A DNA stretch of 64,000 nt from Neoarius graeffei (GCF_027579695.1 NC_083590.1:14623656-14687655); one strand, 5' to 3'; numbered from the stretch's first letter, positions 1 to 11,262 are shown. The notes: a model not told the origin generated them from the sequence alone. A program made the numbers and translations.

Positions 1-600
1 ACGGACTTAAACCCACATCTGAAGAGGTGAGATCGCTCCTTTTTTGTTTCCTATTTTTTTTGCTGGCGAGGATTGTTTTGTTTTTGGAAAGCACACGGGC
101 GGTGCGCGGTTTTTGTTATACTGCTTACGCAGTGGTTGGACTAAAGACTCTGCCCTGAAGGCTATCCTCTCACTCTCTCTCACTCTGCACCATCATCCAA
201 TAAAATATTCACATTGGAAATATGTTGTAGGCGCGTTTCATGCATTAAGTTATAAGATTTGTTAACGACTCGTATCGAGTTCGTTACAAGTGACCATAAC
301 CTGCTGTAAGCTACATCGCCACGCCGCATTGGGATGGGGCCAGAGCATACTACAGCATCGGACATCGCCTTCGCTAATTTGAACACCTCTACAAAGTTAC
401 TCTTAGTAACCTCAGACTGACGAAGGCGTATATCATTAGCTCCTGCATGGATAACTATCTTTGAGAACCTGTGCTTGCCTAGGACCCTAAGATTACCTGC
501 TATGTCCGGCGCCCTGGCTCCCGGTATACACCTGACTAAAGCTGCTGGTGCCCCTAAAGGCTGAGCTAATTTCACATGCCTTATGATAGAGTCCCCTATA
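1..600 (-). pseudogene. LINE ORF1 remnant with SGNH (GDS) esterase domain
   Basis: On the minus strand a fragment reads LLIGDSIIRHVKLAQPLG and later KIVIHAGANDIRLRQSEVTK, CSGPIPMRRGDVAYSRLW. GDS and GxND are SGNH-hydrolase blocks I and III. This domain is typical of ORF1 in fish CR1/L2-type LINEs. The fragment has no start and is interrupted near its C-terminus. The remainder to position 1 is unassigned. Confidence 0.65.
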
Positions 601-601
601 A

Positions 602-603
<2 letters not shown>

Positions 604-657
<54 letters not shown>
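604..657. repeat. (TG)n microsatellite
   Basis: About 27 uninterrupted TG units. It abuts the 5' side of the LINE esterase relic. The stretch 658-980 that follows shows no gene. Confidence 0.95.
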
Positions 658-659
<2 letters not shown>

Positions 660-982
660 ATCGAGGTTTTAATTATTGACAGTAAAATATCTCACTCTAC
701 TACTCTCATATAACAATATTTGACATTAAAATATATTTGTAATACAGACATAAACCACACTGGACGTTACAGGGTGATCCTTTAATTCTATGCTAAGATA
801 AAATTAATATCTAATAATGATTCTGTGTAGGTGTGTTGGACATGCAGAAATGTCTACATTAATTTTTATTATTATATCTAATTTTATGTGAGTCTGAACT
901 TGAAAAAAAGATGCCAAAACTCACCCTAAATTTTGTTGTACTGCAAGGTGTGATGATAATAAAGGCATTCTATTCTATTCTA

Positions 983-1573
983 CACTCACCGGCCACTTTA
1001 ATAGGTTTTATTGTTGATTCTAAGATTCCTGTTCTTGGCTGCAGGAGTGGAACCCAACGTGGTCTTCTGTTGTTGCATGCTGAGATGCTTTTCTACTCAT
1101 CACGGTTGTAAAGAGTGATTATATGAGTTACTATATCTTTCCTGGCAAAAAAAGGTAAAACCAACCTGGCCATTTTCTTCTGACCTCTCTTATCAACAAG
1201 GCTTTGGTTTCCACCCACAGAACTGTCACCCACTCACTCAATGTTTTTGGTTTTTCGCACCATTCTGTCTAAACTCTAGAGACTGTTGTGTGTGAAAACC
1301 CCAGGAGATTCTGAAATATTCAGACCAACACCCATGCTATGGCAAAAGTCACACTTGGAGATCACAATTTGTCCCATTCTGATGTTTGACGTGAACATTA
1401 ACTGAAGCTTTTGATTTGTATCTGCATGATTTGCTGCATTGTGCTGCTGTCAAGGGATTGGCTGATTAGAGAACTGCATAAAATGTGCTGCTGTCAAAGG
1501 ATTGGCTGATTAGATAACTGCATAAAATGGCCGGTGGATGGATGTTCCTAATAAAGTGGCCGCTGAGTGTATT
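983..1573. mobile_element. Inverted-repeat element (ACTCACCGGCCACTTTA ends)
   Basis: The left end TACACTCACCGGCCACTTTA and the right end TAAAGTGGCCGCTGAGTGTA are imperfect inverted repeats. A related copy in opposite orientation lies at 15085-15677. Inside this copy a segment of about 45 bp (ATGTGCTGCTGTCAA...ACTGCATAAA) is tandemly duplicated at 1445-1528. The element ends about 60 bp before the SPHK1 acceptor. Confidence 0.8.
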
Positions 1574-1633
1574 TGCTTGTCTATATGTGTTTGTGTATAT
1601 CCTATCAATAAATATTGTGTTTGTTTGTCCCAG

Positions 1634-2501
1634 AGCTGGCCCTGCATTGGGTGAGGACTTGCTGCTAAGCTGTTGTTTCCTGCTCTATAAAGGTCTAGTG
1701 TGTCCCCTGGACATCGTCTCTGTGCATCTCTCCTCTGGGCCGCGTCTCTTCTCCTTCTTGTCTCTCGCCTGGGGCTTTGTGGCTGATGTGGACATTGAGA
1801 GTGAAAAGTTTCGCCATGTCGGTGCCATGCGCTTCCTTGTGGGCACACTTCTACGCCTGGCATCTTTACGCACCTACCAGGGCAGGTTAGCATTCCTGCC
1901 TGCTAGAGAGGACTCCAACTCAGCATCGATTTCCTCTTCTCCTGCTTCACATCCTTGTTCCATTTTTTGTTCCTCTGTTCAGTGTATATCGCAAGTGCAG
2001 CGACAGAACAGCAATCAGCATGAATGCACAAGTGAAAATACATGCAATAACTCTAATGGTGATGATTTTTTACTCTCTGAAAATGACTCAAGGGATGACA
2101 GATTACCTGACAACCTCTTGAGCCCTTTTGGAGATCCGGTGCCAACAGATTGGACCATAGAAAAAGAACAAGACTTTGTTCTGGTTCTTGCAACCTGCCA
2201 CTCTCACCTGGCAGAGGAGCTGATGGTGTCACCGGATGCTCAGCCTGATGATGGGCACCTTCACCTGCTCTATATAACAGCAGGAATATCACGACCAGCC
2301 TTGCTTCGACTCTTTCTGGCCATGGAGAAAGGGATGCACCTGACATGCGAGTGCCAGCATCTAAGGTACCGGCGTGTCCGAGCACTGAGGCTTGAACCAG
2401 TCACAAAGCCTGGAGTCATTACCGTGGATGGGGAGCAGGTGGAGTATGGGCCAATTCAAGCTCAAGTGCACAAGGGTTACGGCAGGATAATATGTGGATG
2501 A
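1634..2501 (+). CDS. sphk1: Sphingosine kinase 1-like, last coding exon (partial gene)
   Basis: This exon encodes the C-terminal part of sphingosine kinase, which phosphorylates sphingosine to sphingosine-1-phosphate in the cytosol and at membranes. The intron ends in a pyrimidine/TG-rich stretch and CCCAG at 1633. The exon starts with one phase nucleotide and reads GCT from 1635 to TGA at 2499-2501, about 288 codons. Diagnostic blocks are SLAWGFVADVDIESEKF, the LRTYQGRLAFLP segment, EQDFVLVLATCHSHL, RPALLRLFLAMEKGMHL, and GVITVDGEQVEYGPIQAQVH. These match the C4 and C5 regions of SPHK1. A Ser/Asn-rich insert separates LAFLP from VPTDW. The catalytic ATP-binding blocks lie in upstream exons outside the window. 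Open reading frame continues upstream of 1634 only by chance through a repeat and should not be annotated as protein. Assignment to SPHK1 over SPHK2 rests on these blocks and the EVPL neighbourhood. Confidence 0.9.
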
Positions 2502-3098
2502 CCTCCGCCTAAAACATGGATCAGCTAAGGAGGCCATTCTAACTGATGGTGGAAAATAGAATTAACCTTAAGTTGATCTTGAATGGTTTAGATATAGTCT
2601 TTTTTCCTGGTGGTCGAAATGTGCAATTGAATGTTCAAGCTTTTGCAGAGCATCATGGACTACGCAAGCTGGTCGGTTTGCAAACTCTAATACTCTTATA
2701 AGTAAGTTTTTTTTAAAAAACAGATATCTGACTGATATTAGATACTCTGCCGTCTAAGCTCAGCTGAAACCCATGTCCTGCTAAGAAACATGGGATCAGT
2801 CTCATAGCAATTCTGCTTAGAACAACCAAAGGTACCTTTTTTCTTATTGTAGTGAGATGTTGGTGGTGAATGTGTGTGACTGAGCTAGGGATCTATAGGA
2901 GTGTATTATGATCCTGACAAAAAGACATACAAGCTGGCTTGACCCCTCCTCTATAACAGTGCATCTCACATGGGGTTTTGTCTATATTTACCTCTCAGTT
3001 AACTGTGACTATTGTATAGTGAGCCCTACAGGAGAACACAAGAATGGCATCAAAATATCATTCAGGGCTTGAATGGAGAGCTGAAAATAGCACTGTGT
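2502..3098. other. SPHK1 downstream region
   Basis: No coding signal. It presumably begins with SPHK1 3'UTR. No AATAAA was found in this stretch. Confidence 0.5.
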
Positions 3099-3102
3099 CA
3101 GG

Positions 3103-3361
3103 TGGTACACTGTCAGAAATAGGGGTACAGTAGGAGTCCATTTCTGTCCCCCAAGGTACAATCTAATGTACCCTCTAGGGCTCATTATTGGACCTCAAGG
3201 TAACTATGTGTACCTTTTTAGGGCCAAAAAGGTACATATACTAGTATGTTCCCAAGCAGTATATAAAGGGTACAAATAAGTACCTTAGAGAGTATTACCC
3301 CAGTGACAAGCCATTGTATCCCTAAACAGACAATAATGGATTTTATTTTCTGAGAGTGTAC
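3103..3361 (+). mobile_element. MITE with TACACTGTCAGAAA terminal repeats
   Basis: Starts TACACTGTCAGAAATAGGGG and ends TTTTCTGAGAGTGTA. It is full of short GTACC/GGTAC palindromic blocks. A truncated copy in reverse orientation is at 4705-4942. Confidence 0.7.
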
Positions 3362-3404
3362 TGACAAACTTCTTCTTTCTCAGTAGTTGCCAGCCTTGTT
3401 CCTT

Positions 3405-4060
3405 GGTTTATATCATCATCATCATTGGCTGTCCATCGCTAGCAATGATGACTGCTTCAGTAGGATGCGCAGAAACACAGATGGGGTGCAAGGCCTGCAC
3501 TAGAGTGGCAGAGTTGCCTGCAGCAGCGGCATGAATGGCCTGGCTGAGCTGCCATGGAATGTCTGGCCTCGTGAGCTCTCGCATACTATTCTCCTTTCCT
3601 AATGAAGCACCTTGCACAGTAAGGTAAGACAAACGATGTCGTGCTCCCATCATGTTGTCTCTCTGGACCTCCAAGACCTGATGCCAAGTAGTGCACAAAA
3701 GTGCCACAGACCTAATGGGCATGGAAGTTGCCCCACAGTGACAGCTGACTTGCCGAGTGATGCCATCCGTTGGCCATTTGAGTGGCTCTTCCGCATGCCA
3801 TCTGGTGGTGTGACATTGACCCTGTTGGTTTCATCTGCCACATTGCACCGAAAAGCACCCTGCTGCCAGTGCTTTATTGGTGATGTGCTATTTAACCCAT
3901 AGCTGGAACCCAGGCAGGTGCTACCACTCTGGGTCAGAGTGGACCTGGGAGCAGTGGTGATTAAGGGGAAACTCCACTTCCCCCAATACTCAAGTCCTCC
4001 TGGACCTGAGACTCACCACCAGTTGCAGTTTAAAGTCATACCCAGGACTAAAATAATTTT
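3405..4060. repeat. Unclassified interspersed sequence
   Basis: Contains a CATCATCATCATTGGCTGTC start and a purine/pyrimidine-balanced, CpG-poor body. Both strands have short open frames with no recognisable domain. It looks like a nonautonomous repeat but I cannot assign it. Confidence 0.35.
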
Positions 4061-4229
4061 TATGGCTTGATATAAACCTTTTTATGTTTATATCAAGCCA
4101 TAATATGTATCTGATTCAGCTAATTAGTTCATTCAGAACATCTGGTCTAGTTGCACCAGGTGCTAAAGTGTGTTGAAACTCAACTCTGTATGAGGTATGG
4201 CTACATCCTTTGCATGAATTTCACCAGAA

Positions 4230-5430
4230 TTTTTAGAACTGTAGCTGATAATCACTGACATTATGTTGGTGGCTGTAGAACTTTGTGACAAACTAGAACT
4301 CCAGTTGTTAACTGTTTACCCGGAGTTAGTGGTTCTAGAAGTTTAGGTAAGAGTTGTAGAACTCCAGTTGATTATTGCTGACCCAATGCCAGTGGTTTTA
4401 GCACTCAGCATGAAAACATCAGACATGAAGTTGGTAGTTCAAGATGAACAGCTAATATTTGCTGACCTGAAGTCAGAGGTTTTAGGACTCTACACTAATA
4501 ACACTAGAGCTGTGGACAGTGAGTCTAAAAATCCCATTGACAATTGTTGAGCTCAGGTCAGTGATTCAGGAACTGCTGTCTGTTAATAATTGCAGACCTG
4601 AAACTCCAGCTGTGTACTGACCTGGAGTCATGGTTCTTGAACAATAGCTGTTAAGCGCTGCTCTGAAGCTGGTGAATGTAGAACTTCTCTGACCTACAGT
4701 TGGTGGGTTGAGATAGTACATTATTGTACCTTTAGGGGTACAATGGCTTGTCACTGGATCAATACCCTCTAAGGTACCATCTAATATATACTGATTGGGG
4801 ACATATATGTACCTTTTTGACCCAGAAAAGGTACACATAGTTACCTTGAAGTCCAATAATGAACCCGAGGGGGTACATTAATGTCGATTGTACCTTGGGG
4901 GACAGAAATGGACTCCTACTGTACCTGTTTCTGACAGTGTGCCATCTGATAAGTTGGGGACTTGAGGTTGGTTCTTTTAAAACTTGAACTCATAATTCCT
5001 GATCACTAGTCAACATTTCTAGAACCCCAGCTGATAATTGCTGATCGAAAGATAGTGCATTTTAACAGATGACTGATTCTATGGGTACAGATTTCCAGCT
5101 GATAATTTAGTGGCCTGCAAGTGGAGATAATTTCTAACCTGAATTTGGTGGGTTTAGCATTCCAGCTGGTAACAACTGACTTGTCGTTAGTGGTTCTTGG
5201 GATCCAATTGGTAATTGTTGAATTAAAGCTGGTGAATATTAGCAGATAATGTGGTGGCCTGAACTCAGTTGATCTAAATTGTCAATTGATAATAATATTT
5301 AATCTGTTCTTAGTGGTTTTAGAATCCCAGCTGATCATTGCTGATCTAAAGATGGTGAATTTTAGCAGATAACTGAGTCAATGGGTCTAAATTTCCAGCT
5401 GATAATTTAGTGACCGGTATTGGAGATAAA
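4230..5430. repeat. Degenerate minisatellite, unit about 40-45 bp, interrupted by MITE
   Basis: Variants of the block CCAGCTGATAATTGCTGA followed by AGTGGTTCTAGAA recur across the interval (for example near 4362, 4595, 5028, 5095, 5328 and 5395). The copies are strongly diverged. The MITE at 4705-4942 interrupts the array. Confidence 0.6.
4705..4942 (-). mobile_element. Truncated MITE copy, inverse of 3103-3361
   Basis: Reading the minus strand gives ACACTGTCAGAAACAGGTAC and the same order of blocks as the 3103-3361 copy. Its distal terminal repeat is missing. Confidence 0.65.
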
Positions 5431-5439
5431 TTCCTGATC

Positions 5440-5620
5440 AGGGCAGTGTTTTAGGCTTTGGACTTCTGATTGAATATTTGCGAGTTTGAATCCCAGTACC
5501 ACCAAGATGTCACTATTGGGTCCTTGAGCAATACCTTAACACTCATCTTCTTAGCTCAATCATTAGTTGCTTTGGATAAAAGCATCTGCCAAATAACTAA
5601 AATGTAACTGTAACTGAATT
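5440..5620 (+). repeat. tRNA-derived SINE remnant, L2-tailed type
   Basis: Shows TTTGAATCCCAGTACC (B-box-like), TCCTTGAGCAATACC, and the tail TTTGGATAAAAGCATCTGCC. It is the same family as 26915-27115 and 58380-58565 (reverse). Confidence 0.55.
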
Positions 5621-6379
5621 TGCTGTTTCTAGAACTCTGAAACTAACCCATTTAAGTGGAGTCTAGCATTTGTTAGTCTAGTCTTGTGCAAGTTGTTTGA
5701 TACTCGATAGCTATAGCTCAGAGTCTTCCCTTCAGCTCTTTCTCTTGTTTTAAGCTGCAGCCTTTTACAGACCAGCACAAGGTGGAGGCTATCATACCTT
5801 CTCGTTCCTCCACAGAAGCGTTTAGAGTTTTGTTTATCTTTATTTTTTCTGGACAGTTATAAAGGTGTTATATATTAGAAAATGTAGAAATGCAATAAAA
5901 ATAAAAAGGTATTCCACAAAAATGCCAGTCTTACTAATGGTACTGTAGCATAGACCAATAAGAAAATAAAATAACGTTCTCTTATTACCAATAGTGTGTA
6001 TTAAATTTGATGATATTTTTGCAATATATTACCAATGAATTAGATCATACAACAATTACAAAGGATTTATAATTTACATTATAGAGCTCTTTCATAATCT
6101 GTGCTGTTACATAATAATATAAATATATAGAACACAGCTTTTTATTATTAATAGTGATGATATTAATAGTTAAGCTAAATGGTTTTACTATTTAGATTCA
6201 GACTTTCTTATCTTCTTGAGATAGCACAATAGTACTGATTGTTCCTCAAAGAACCCCCCCCCCCCCCAAAAAAAAAAAAAAAATCCACAATTTTTGTTGT
6301 TGTTGTTGTTGCTCTGCCTGAAAGGTCATGAGCAGTAATAGAGTGTATGAGACTCTGGTGCAATCTCTTAGACCAAAAA

Positions 6380-6423
<44 letters not shown>

Positions 6424-6650
6424 TAAAACGTTAATCAGCTAGCTAAGAATTTCAGGTTGTGTTATTAACACAACTACATAATGTACTTTTATATTTTTCC
6501 ATATGCAATATTTTCCTTTTTTTGTTTGATAATAATGCTGTGAAAGACATCTACCATAATAAAGTATATTAAAGTGTTTTTCCTTTTGGTGTCCCCTCCC
6601 TCCCCCAAGACATTTATAAATACCATATAATCAAATTTTTTCTCTATAAA
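5621..6650. other. AT-rich intergenic DNA with simple repeats
   Basis: No gene seen. It includes poly-C/poly-A at 6256-6283, (TTG)n near 6293-6311 and (AAT)n at 6383-6421. AATAAA-type hexamers occur on the plus strand near 5893-5903 and on the minus strand near 5839 and 6139, so this could hold poly(A) sites of either convergent gene. That is inference. Confidence 0.5.
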
Positions 6651-6654
6651 AACA

Positions 6655-7075
6655 TTATTCCTTCAGGCCTATCATATTTATGAAATTATAGTATAGCACA
6701 TCATTTTCTTGTAGACAAACAATTTCATGTTTTGTGATTTTGGCAGAGTGTATGAGTTCTGGAATTTTGCCTGTTTTTCTCAGAGTTGGAGCATTGCAAG
6801 TTCCAATGATGTTACATTTTCCCTTTATCGATCTGTCATAGTTATTGTGATTGTGAGTTTGGTTGGTCTCAGTAGCATACTTTTTGACTGTAACCTGAGC
6901 CACATTAACAGGGTGCGCTCCTTGGACACCCACGTGATGAGCAATGTGCTGTGAATTTGATTTTTGAAATTTGTGGTCATAACTCCGTACAAGTGTGAGA
7001 AGTACTCTAAATTTAGAGTGGTTGGCCTTGTCGTGATCAAGTTGTGGTACTACCTTGATTCGCCTCGCCACAGGT
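6655..7075 (-). pseudogene. LINE (RTE-like) AP-endonuclease fragment
   Basis: The minus-strand translation contains CNIIGTCNAPTLRKTGKIPE followed by LIHSAKITKHEIVCLQE. This resembles the start of an apurinic endonuclease domain (IGTxNVRTL...GKxPELxHxAxxxxxEIxCLQE) from an RTE-type LINE. The catalytic HR following LQE is lost. It lies between EVPL and SPHK1. Confidence 0.5.
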
Positions 7076-7567
7076 AATATGAACCAGAAGCTGCACTATT
7101 GAGCATGTTTCATAGAACCATCCGACATCCTGCCTCCCGATGTCTTCAAGCAGTTTTCTAAGGGATACTCAGCCGTAGGTAGACTGCTGACCAAGGCTAA
7201 CAAGTTCTACCAACCCAGTAATGCCGAGCAAAGTCCTTGTTGCAGTAAGTAAGTAAGTAAGTACATCATTTTAAAAAAATCTGTTTGAGGTTATGTTTAA
7301 TGTGGAAAGTCCTGTGATCACTTATAGCAACTATAAATAGTAATTCCATCCCTGAGTTCTCTTTTTTCTGTCTCTTGAGAAGACAAAAACAAACAAACAA
7401 AGAAATAAACAAACAAACAAACCCACATGCAATGGTATGAGATACAGCCAAATGAGCCCTAAGTGCATAATGTTTAATGAAAGCTGCCATATTATAAAAT
7501 CAAACAAGATACATGCACAAGAAATAATAGAAAACAACACCAAATATGAGAATAATATAGGAAATCA

Positions 7568-7570
<3 letters not shown>

Positions 7571-7627
<57 letters not shown>
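7571..7627. repeat. (CA)n microsatellite
   Basis: About 28 CA units on the plus strand, followed by a short TA run. Located 190 bp beyond the EVPL stop, so possibly within its 3'UTR. Confidence 0.95.
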
Positions 7628-7632
<5 letters not shown>

Positions 7633-7815
7633 ATATATATCAGATATCTACCAATTTTCCCCCAAATATCACTACACTCACTAAAAATCATAAGGGAATA
7701 AAGTCACCCAAAGATCCTTCATTTTCTGAGAATATAGCCTAACAGCTGACACCACAATCTAAATGACTTTCCTCAAATTTGTTCATTTTTTTCTGAAGGT
7801 AAGCATTACTTTCCC

Positions 7816-10800
7816 CTAATGAATAAAGGAAGAAGAGCTATGGTAGCTGGTGAATGACATGGAGTCTGTTGAATCAGTAGATGCTACTGGGAGCAGGAGG
7901 AGTCCAGTAGATGTGTCCTTTGTGCATAGTGCAATGGCTTCCTTGTATGTAATTTTTGACTTCGTAATAGGGTTGATCAAATCCTTCAGGATTTTGTCAT
8001 CGTTTTCAATCTTTCTTGCTGTTTTTTCGTCGATCAGATTTGCATTAATGGCATTCTCTAAGCTAATTCGACCTGTGTTGTTGGGGTCTACCAGGCCACC
8101 TGTGAGAAGTTGTGCTTCCAAGTACCGCCTGGCATTCTCTTCTGGGATCAGGTTTTTTTGAACTGCCTGTCCTGCTGATAGGCGCTCTTTGGTTACGGGG
8201 TCCTCGAGACCTGTAAATGCTTTTTGGGCAGTGATGAGTTTGTGTACTTGACTCGGTTCAATGAGACCACGTTCTGCTGCCTTGTGAACTGAGTAGCGTT
8301 CCTTTTTGTTGATATCTACAATCCCTCCTGTGGCTGCTTGTGCTTCCAGAAGCTTCTGAGCTGTTTCTAGGTCAATCAGTTTACGGGTCATGGCACTCCT
8401 CACAGACATACGACTTTTTGTTGTGGTGTCGAAGATACCAGAGATTGGGAAGGTCTCTTCTATATTGATGATGGTGTTTAAGTTGCCAATGCTTGAGGAT
8501 AAAGAGCTTTTTCGAGTTAAAGGGCTGTAGCTGTTTACCACAGAGGTTGAGGTCGAGGTTAAAGATGAGCTTGAGATTGATGTGGTGAGTGAACTTGTGT
8601 GTTTTTCTCCTGCAACCTTTAGAGCAAACACTGAGATGGGAATTTTGCCATCCTTGTATTGCTGAAGATCATACTGGGTCAATCTTCCTTCTCTCAGTGC
8701 ATCTTGGATGGCGTATGTCTTCCCGCTCTTGCAGTCCTGTAGAATACTGATCTCACCATCAGGTCCACTACTTGTGATGATCTCCCAACTGCATTCAAGT
8801 GTCTGCAGGTGGATATAATGTTCCCGATCAATAAAACCTTGCACATATGCATCATAGGGTGACATATCTTTCCCAGTCTCTGGATCCAGAATAGTGATTT
8901 TGGTAGATCTGGTTGTTTCTCTCTTTTGTGTTTCAGAATGATCCTCCTTTTTCAAGTTCTCCTGCAGTTCAATGATGAGGGTCTCCTTTTGTTGTATCCT
9001 TTCTTTCTCAGCAAGGATGGCCTTTTCTAGGCTCTGTATCTCAGATTCCAGCTTTAATAACTTTTGCTTGTATATTTGAGTCCTCTCACTTAGTACTTTG
9101 CTCTCATGCTGGAATGTTATGGTGATCTCTTGCCTTTCGGTTTCCAATTTCTTCAACTCCCAAAGAAGCTCATCCCTCTCTTTCAGCAGTGTATCCCTAT
9201 TTGAGATAAGTGTGGTCTCCTCTTTGGAGAAACTTGTCACTGAGGTTTGAATACGGGTCACCTTAACGTTCATGCGTTGTATTTCCTCCTCTTGATCCCG
9301 TCTGGCACTCTGGAGTTGTGTCAATTGGGCTCTCAGACGATCTCTTTCAATCTCTACACTTCGGTCTTTCTCAAACCTGATTACCTCCTTGTAGACTGTC
9401 CTCTCCACAGATTTCTCCTTGGTAAGGACATCTATTTTGAGCTTCAGGTTTCGAATGTCCCTTTCCATGGCAATGATCTTGGCACTCTCCTGTTCACTAC
9501 TAAGATGAAGATCATGAATTAGCTTGTCCATTTTGGCATCTCTTTCTATTTTTATGACCTCCTCAATGATGACCTTCTCCTCAGGGGGTGGAGTGTTCTG
9601 AATTTCAATAATTTGAGACCTGAGTTGCTGAAGTTCTCTCTCGACAAGAATCTTCTTTTGCCGAATGTCTGTTTGAGTCATGCTCTTTTCCTTCTCCAAA
9701 ACAGTGGCTCTCCACCTCTTCACTTCAGCCTCTAGTTCAAAACGAGATCTGCTTTCCTCATCAAGCCTCTTTTTTAACCGTTCATGCTCAATAATCTGGG
9801 TCGGGTCCTTCTTGAGAACTACAATTTCTTGGTATGTAATTTTCTCTTCTGCTTTCTGTTTCTCCAGCACGATGTACTTCTGGTGAAGATCAAAGATGGT
9901 TTCTTCAATAGTGCGACAGAGCTGATGTTCTTCTTGGACCTCTTTTCTCAATCGTTCAGCCTCTTTCTCCAGAAGTGGATTGTTCTCATATCTGATGAAT
10001 TCCTTTGTAACAACTTGTACCTCAACCTTAGACTTCTCTACCTTCCACTCATCTCTCTGTTTGCGAAGAATGGTCAGCTTATCCAGCGTAGCGTGGTAAG
10101 TGGTACACAGGTGGTTCAGGTGTTCTTTCAGTCTATTGATCTCATGAATAATTTCTGGACTTCTCTCTTCTTTTATTATTTCATTTACAACTTCTCTTAC
10201 TTCCACCCTGGGTTTCTGAGAATGCAAAGTCTTAAGGTCCACCATTACCACTCTCATCTTATTCTCGATTTCAGTACGCTTCGTCACCCATTCCTGAATC
10301 TCTTTTCTCAACCGCCTGATCTCTGCATCAGTTTCAGGGTCAATTCTGTAGACTTCATTGATGATCTCCCTGACCTCAATCCTTTGTTTCACTATCTCTA
10401 CTTGGCTATAATGAACTTGTAGGGTGCTAATCTCTTTTCGGATGGTACTTAGTTCTTGAGTTATTTCCTCTAGGCTTGTACGAAGAAACTTGGACTCTTT
10501 TATGAGCTCTGGGTCTTGTTCTACATTCGTTACCTCCTTTATGACTATCCGAGGTTGGATAGTGGGAATCATTATCTCTAGGTTGTTGATCTGGCTTCTT
10601 AAGTGAAAGATTTCCTCACTTAAACTTTTGGATCTAAGGCCTGTATCAGAGATTTCCTCCTTGAACCTAATAACAGCTTTGAGCATTTCAGGATCTTGCT
10701 CCAGTTTTATCACCTCCTTCTTTATCACTCTTTCTTTGATTAATGGTGCCTTTTTCTCCAAGATCGAGATTTCTGTGGTGCTCTGCACCATTTCAGTTTC

Positions 10801-11262
10801 CCGTATTCTAATTTCCTCTCTTATCTTTCGCATCTCTTCTCGGATGAATACTGCCTCCTTATCCAGTTCAGGATCTCTTGCATACTCAGTCATCACCTTG
10901 GTCAGCAGCTTTGGCTTGATGTTGGATATTTCATGCTCCACAGAAATGATTTTCTTACTGACGATTTCAATCTCGGTGTGAGTTACAGAGTGTTTCGAGC
11001 TCTCTTCATCAATCTTTTTCCTCATTATTTCCAGGTCAGCCTCCAATTTGGGATCGCGGTAGTAATGCACAGTCTCTTTCTCTTCCACCCGCTCCACTCC
11101 ACGCCGGTTTTTGAGTGCTAACACCCTAGTTCTGAATGAATCCAGTTCATTTTCAGCATGAATACGTCGGGAGATCTCATCTGCCAGTTCCTTCTTTAGG
11201 TTCTCCACCTCTTCCAGTTCTCTGTGCTGGTGTACCACAACCCGGCTCACAATTACTTCATT
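7816..11262 (-). CDS. evpl: EVPL exon 22: coiled-coil rod, linker, plakin-repeat domain, stop
   Basis: The acceptor TTTTACAG precedes 11262 and the exon opens [12 protein letters not shown] in phase 0. It encodes residues 847-1994. The rod is heptad-rich and broken about ten times by short segments of the type [32 protein letters not shown] and KEVIRFEKD. The linker (residues 1635-1733, roughly 8600-8898) begins [18 protein letters not shown] and ends [12 protein letters not shown]. The plakin-repeat domain (1784-1973, roughly 7880-8451) contains [47 protein letters not shown] and LTGGLVDP. Carrying the whole rod and tail in one large final exon is the usual plakin arrangement. The tail ends in SSSSFIH before TAG. 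No poly(A) signal could be assigned with confidence. Confidence 0.95.
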   Translation of the reverse strand, partial: NEVIVSRVVVHQHRELEEVENLKKELADEISRRIHAENELDSFRTRVLALKNRRGVERVEEKETVHYYRDPKLEADLEIMRKKIDEESSKHSVTHTEIEIVSKKIISVEHEISNIKPKLLTKVMTEYARDPELDKEAVFIREEMRKIREEIRIRETEMVQSTTEISILEKKAPLIKERVIKKEVIKLEQDPEMLKAVIRFKEEISDTGLRSKSLSEEIFHLRSQINNLEIMIPTIQPRIVIKEVTNVEQDPELIKESKFLRTSLEEITQELSTIRKEISTLQVHYSQVEIVKQRIEVREIINEVYRIDPETDAEIRRLRKEIQEWVTKRTEIENKMRVVMVDLKTLHSQKPRVEVREVVNEIIKEERSPEIIHEINRLKEHLNHLCTTYHATLDKLTILRKQRDEWKVEKSKVEVQVVTKEFIRYENNPLLEKEAERLRKEVQEEHQLCRTIEETIFDLHQKYIVLEKQKAEEKITYQEIVVLKKDPTQIIEHERLKKRLDEESRSRFELEAEVKRWRATVLEKEKSMTQTDIRQKKILVERELQQLRSQIIEIQNTPPPEEKVIIEEVIKIERDAKMDKLIHDLHLSSEQESAKIIAMERDIRNLKLKIDVLTKEKSVERTVYKEVIRFEKDRSVEIERDRLRAQLTQLQSARRDQEEEIQRMNVKVTRIQTSVTSFSKEETTLISNRDTLLKERDELLWELKKLETERQEITITFQHESKVLSERTQIYKQKLLKLESEIQSLEKAILAEKERIQQKETLIIELQENLKKEDHSETQKRETTRSTKITILDPETGKDMSPYDAYVQGFIDREHYIHLQTLECSWEIITSSGPDGEISILQDCKSGKTYAIQDALREGRLTQYDLQQYKDGKIPISVFALKVAGEKHTSSLTTSISSSSLTSTSTSVVNSYSPLTRKSSLSSSIGNLNTIINIEETFPISGIFDTTTKSRMSVRSAMTRKLIDLETAQKLLEAQAATGGIVDINKKERYSVHKAAERGLIEPSQVHKLITAQKAFTGLEDPVTKERLSAGQAVQKNLIPEENARRYLEAQLLTGGLVDPNNTGRISLENAINANLIDEKTARKIENDDKILKDLINPITKSKITYKEAIALCTKDTSTGLLLLPVASTDSTDSMSFTSYHSSSSFIH

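Noticed and set aside
1527..1633. Open frame continuous with and upstream of the SPHK1 exon
   Set aside because: It runs through the end of an inverted-repeat element and a typical intron 3' end (pyrimidine/TG tract and CCCAG). The match to sphingosine kinases begins only after the acceptor.
1510..2385. Minus-strand open frames across the SPHK1 exon
   Set aside because: They are antisense shadows of the SPHK1 coding exon with no domain.
9784..10422. 212-codon plus-strand open frame opposite EVPL exon 22
   Set aside because: Antisense shadow of the coiled-coil coding sequence; Leu/Phe-rich text is what a Glu/Lys-rich heptad coding strand gives in reverse.
7816..11250. Desmoplakin or periplakin as alternative identity
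   Set aside because: A single plakin-repeat domain after the linker excludes desmoplakin (three) and periplakin (none); N-terminal and linker blocks also fit envoplakin best.
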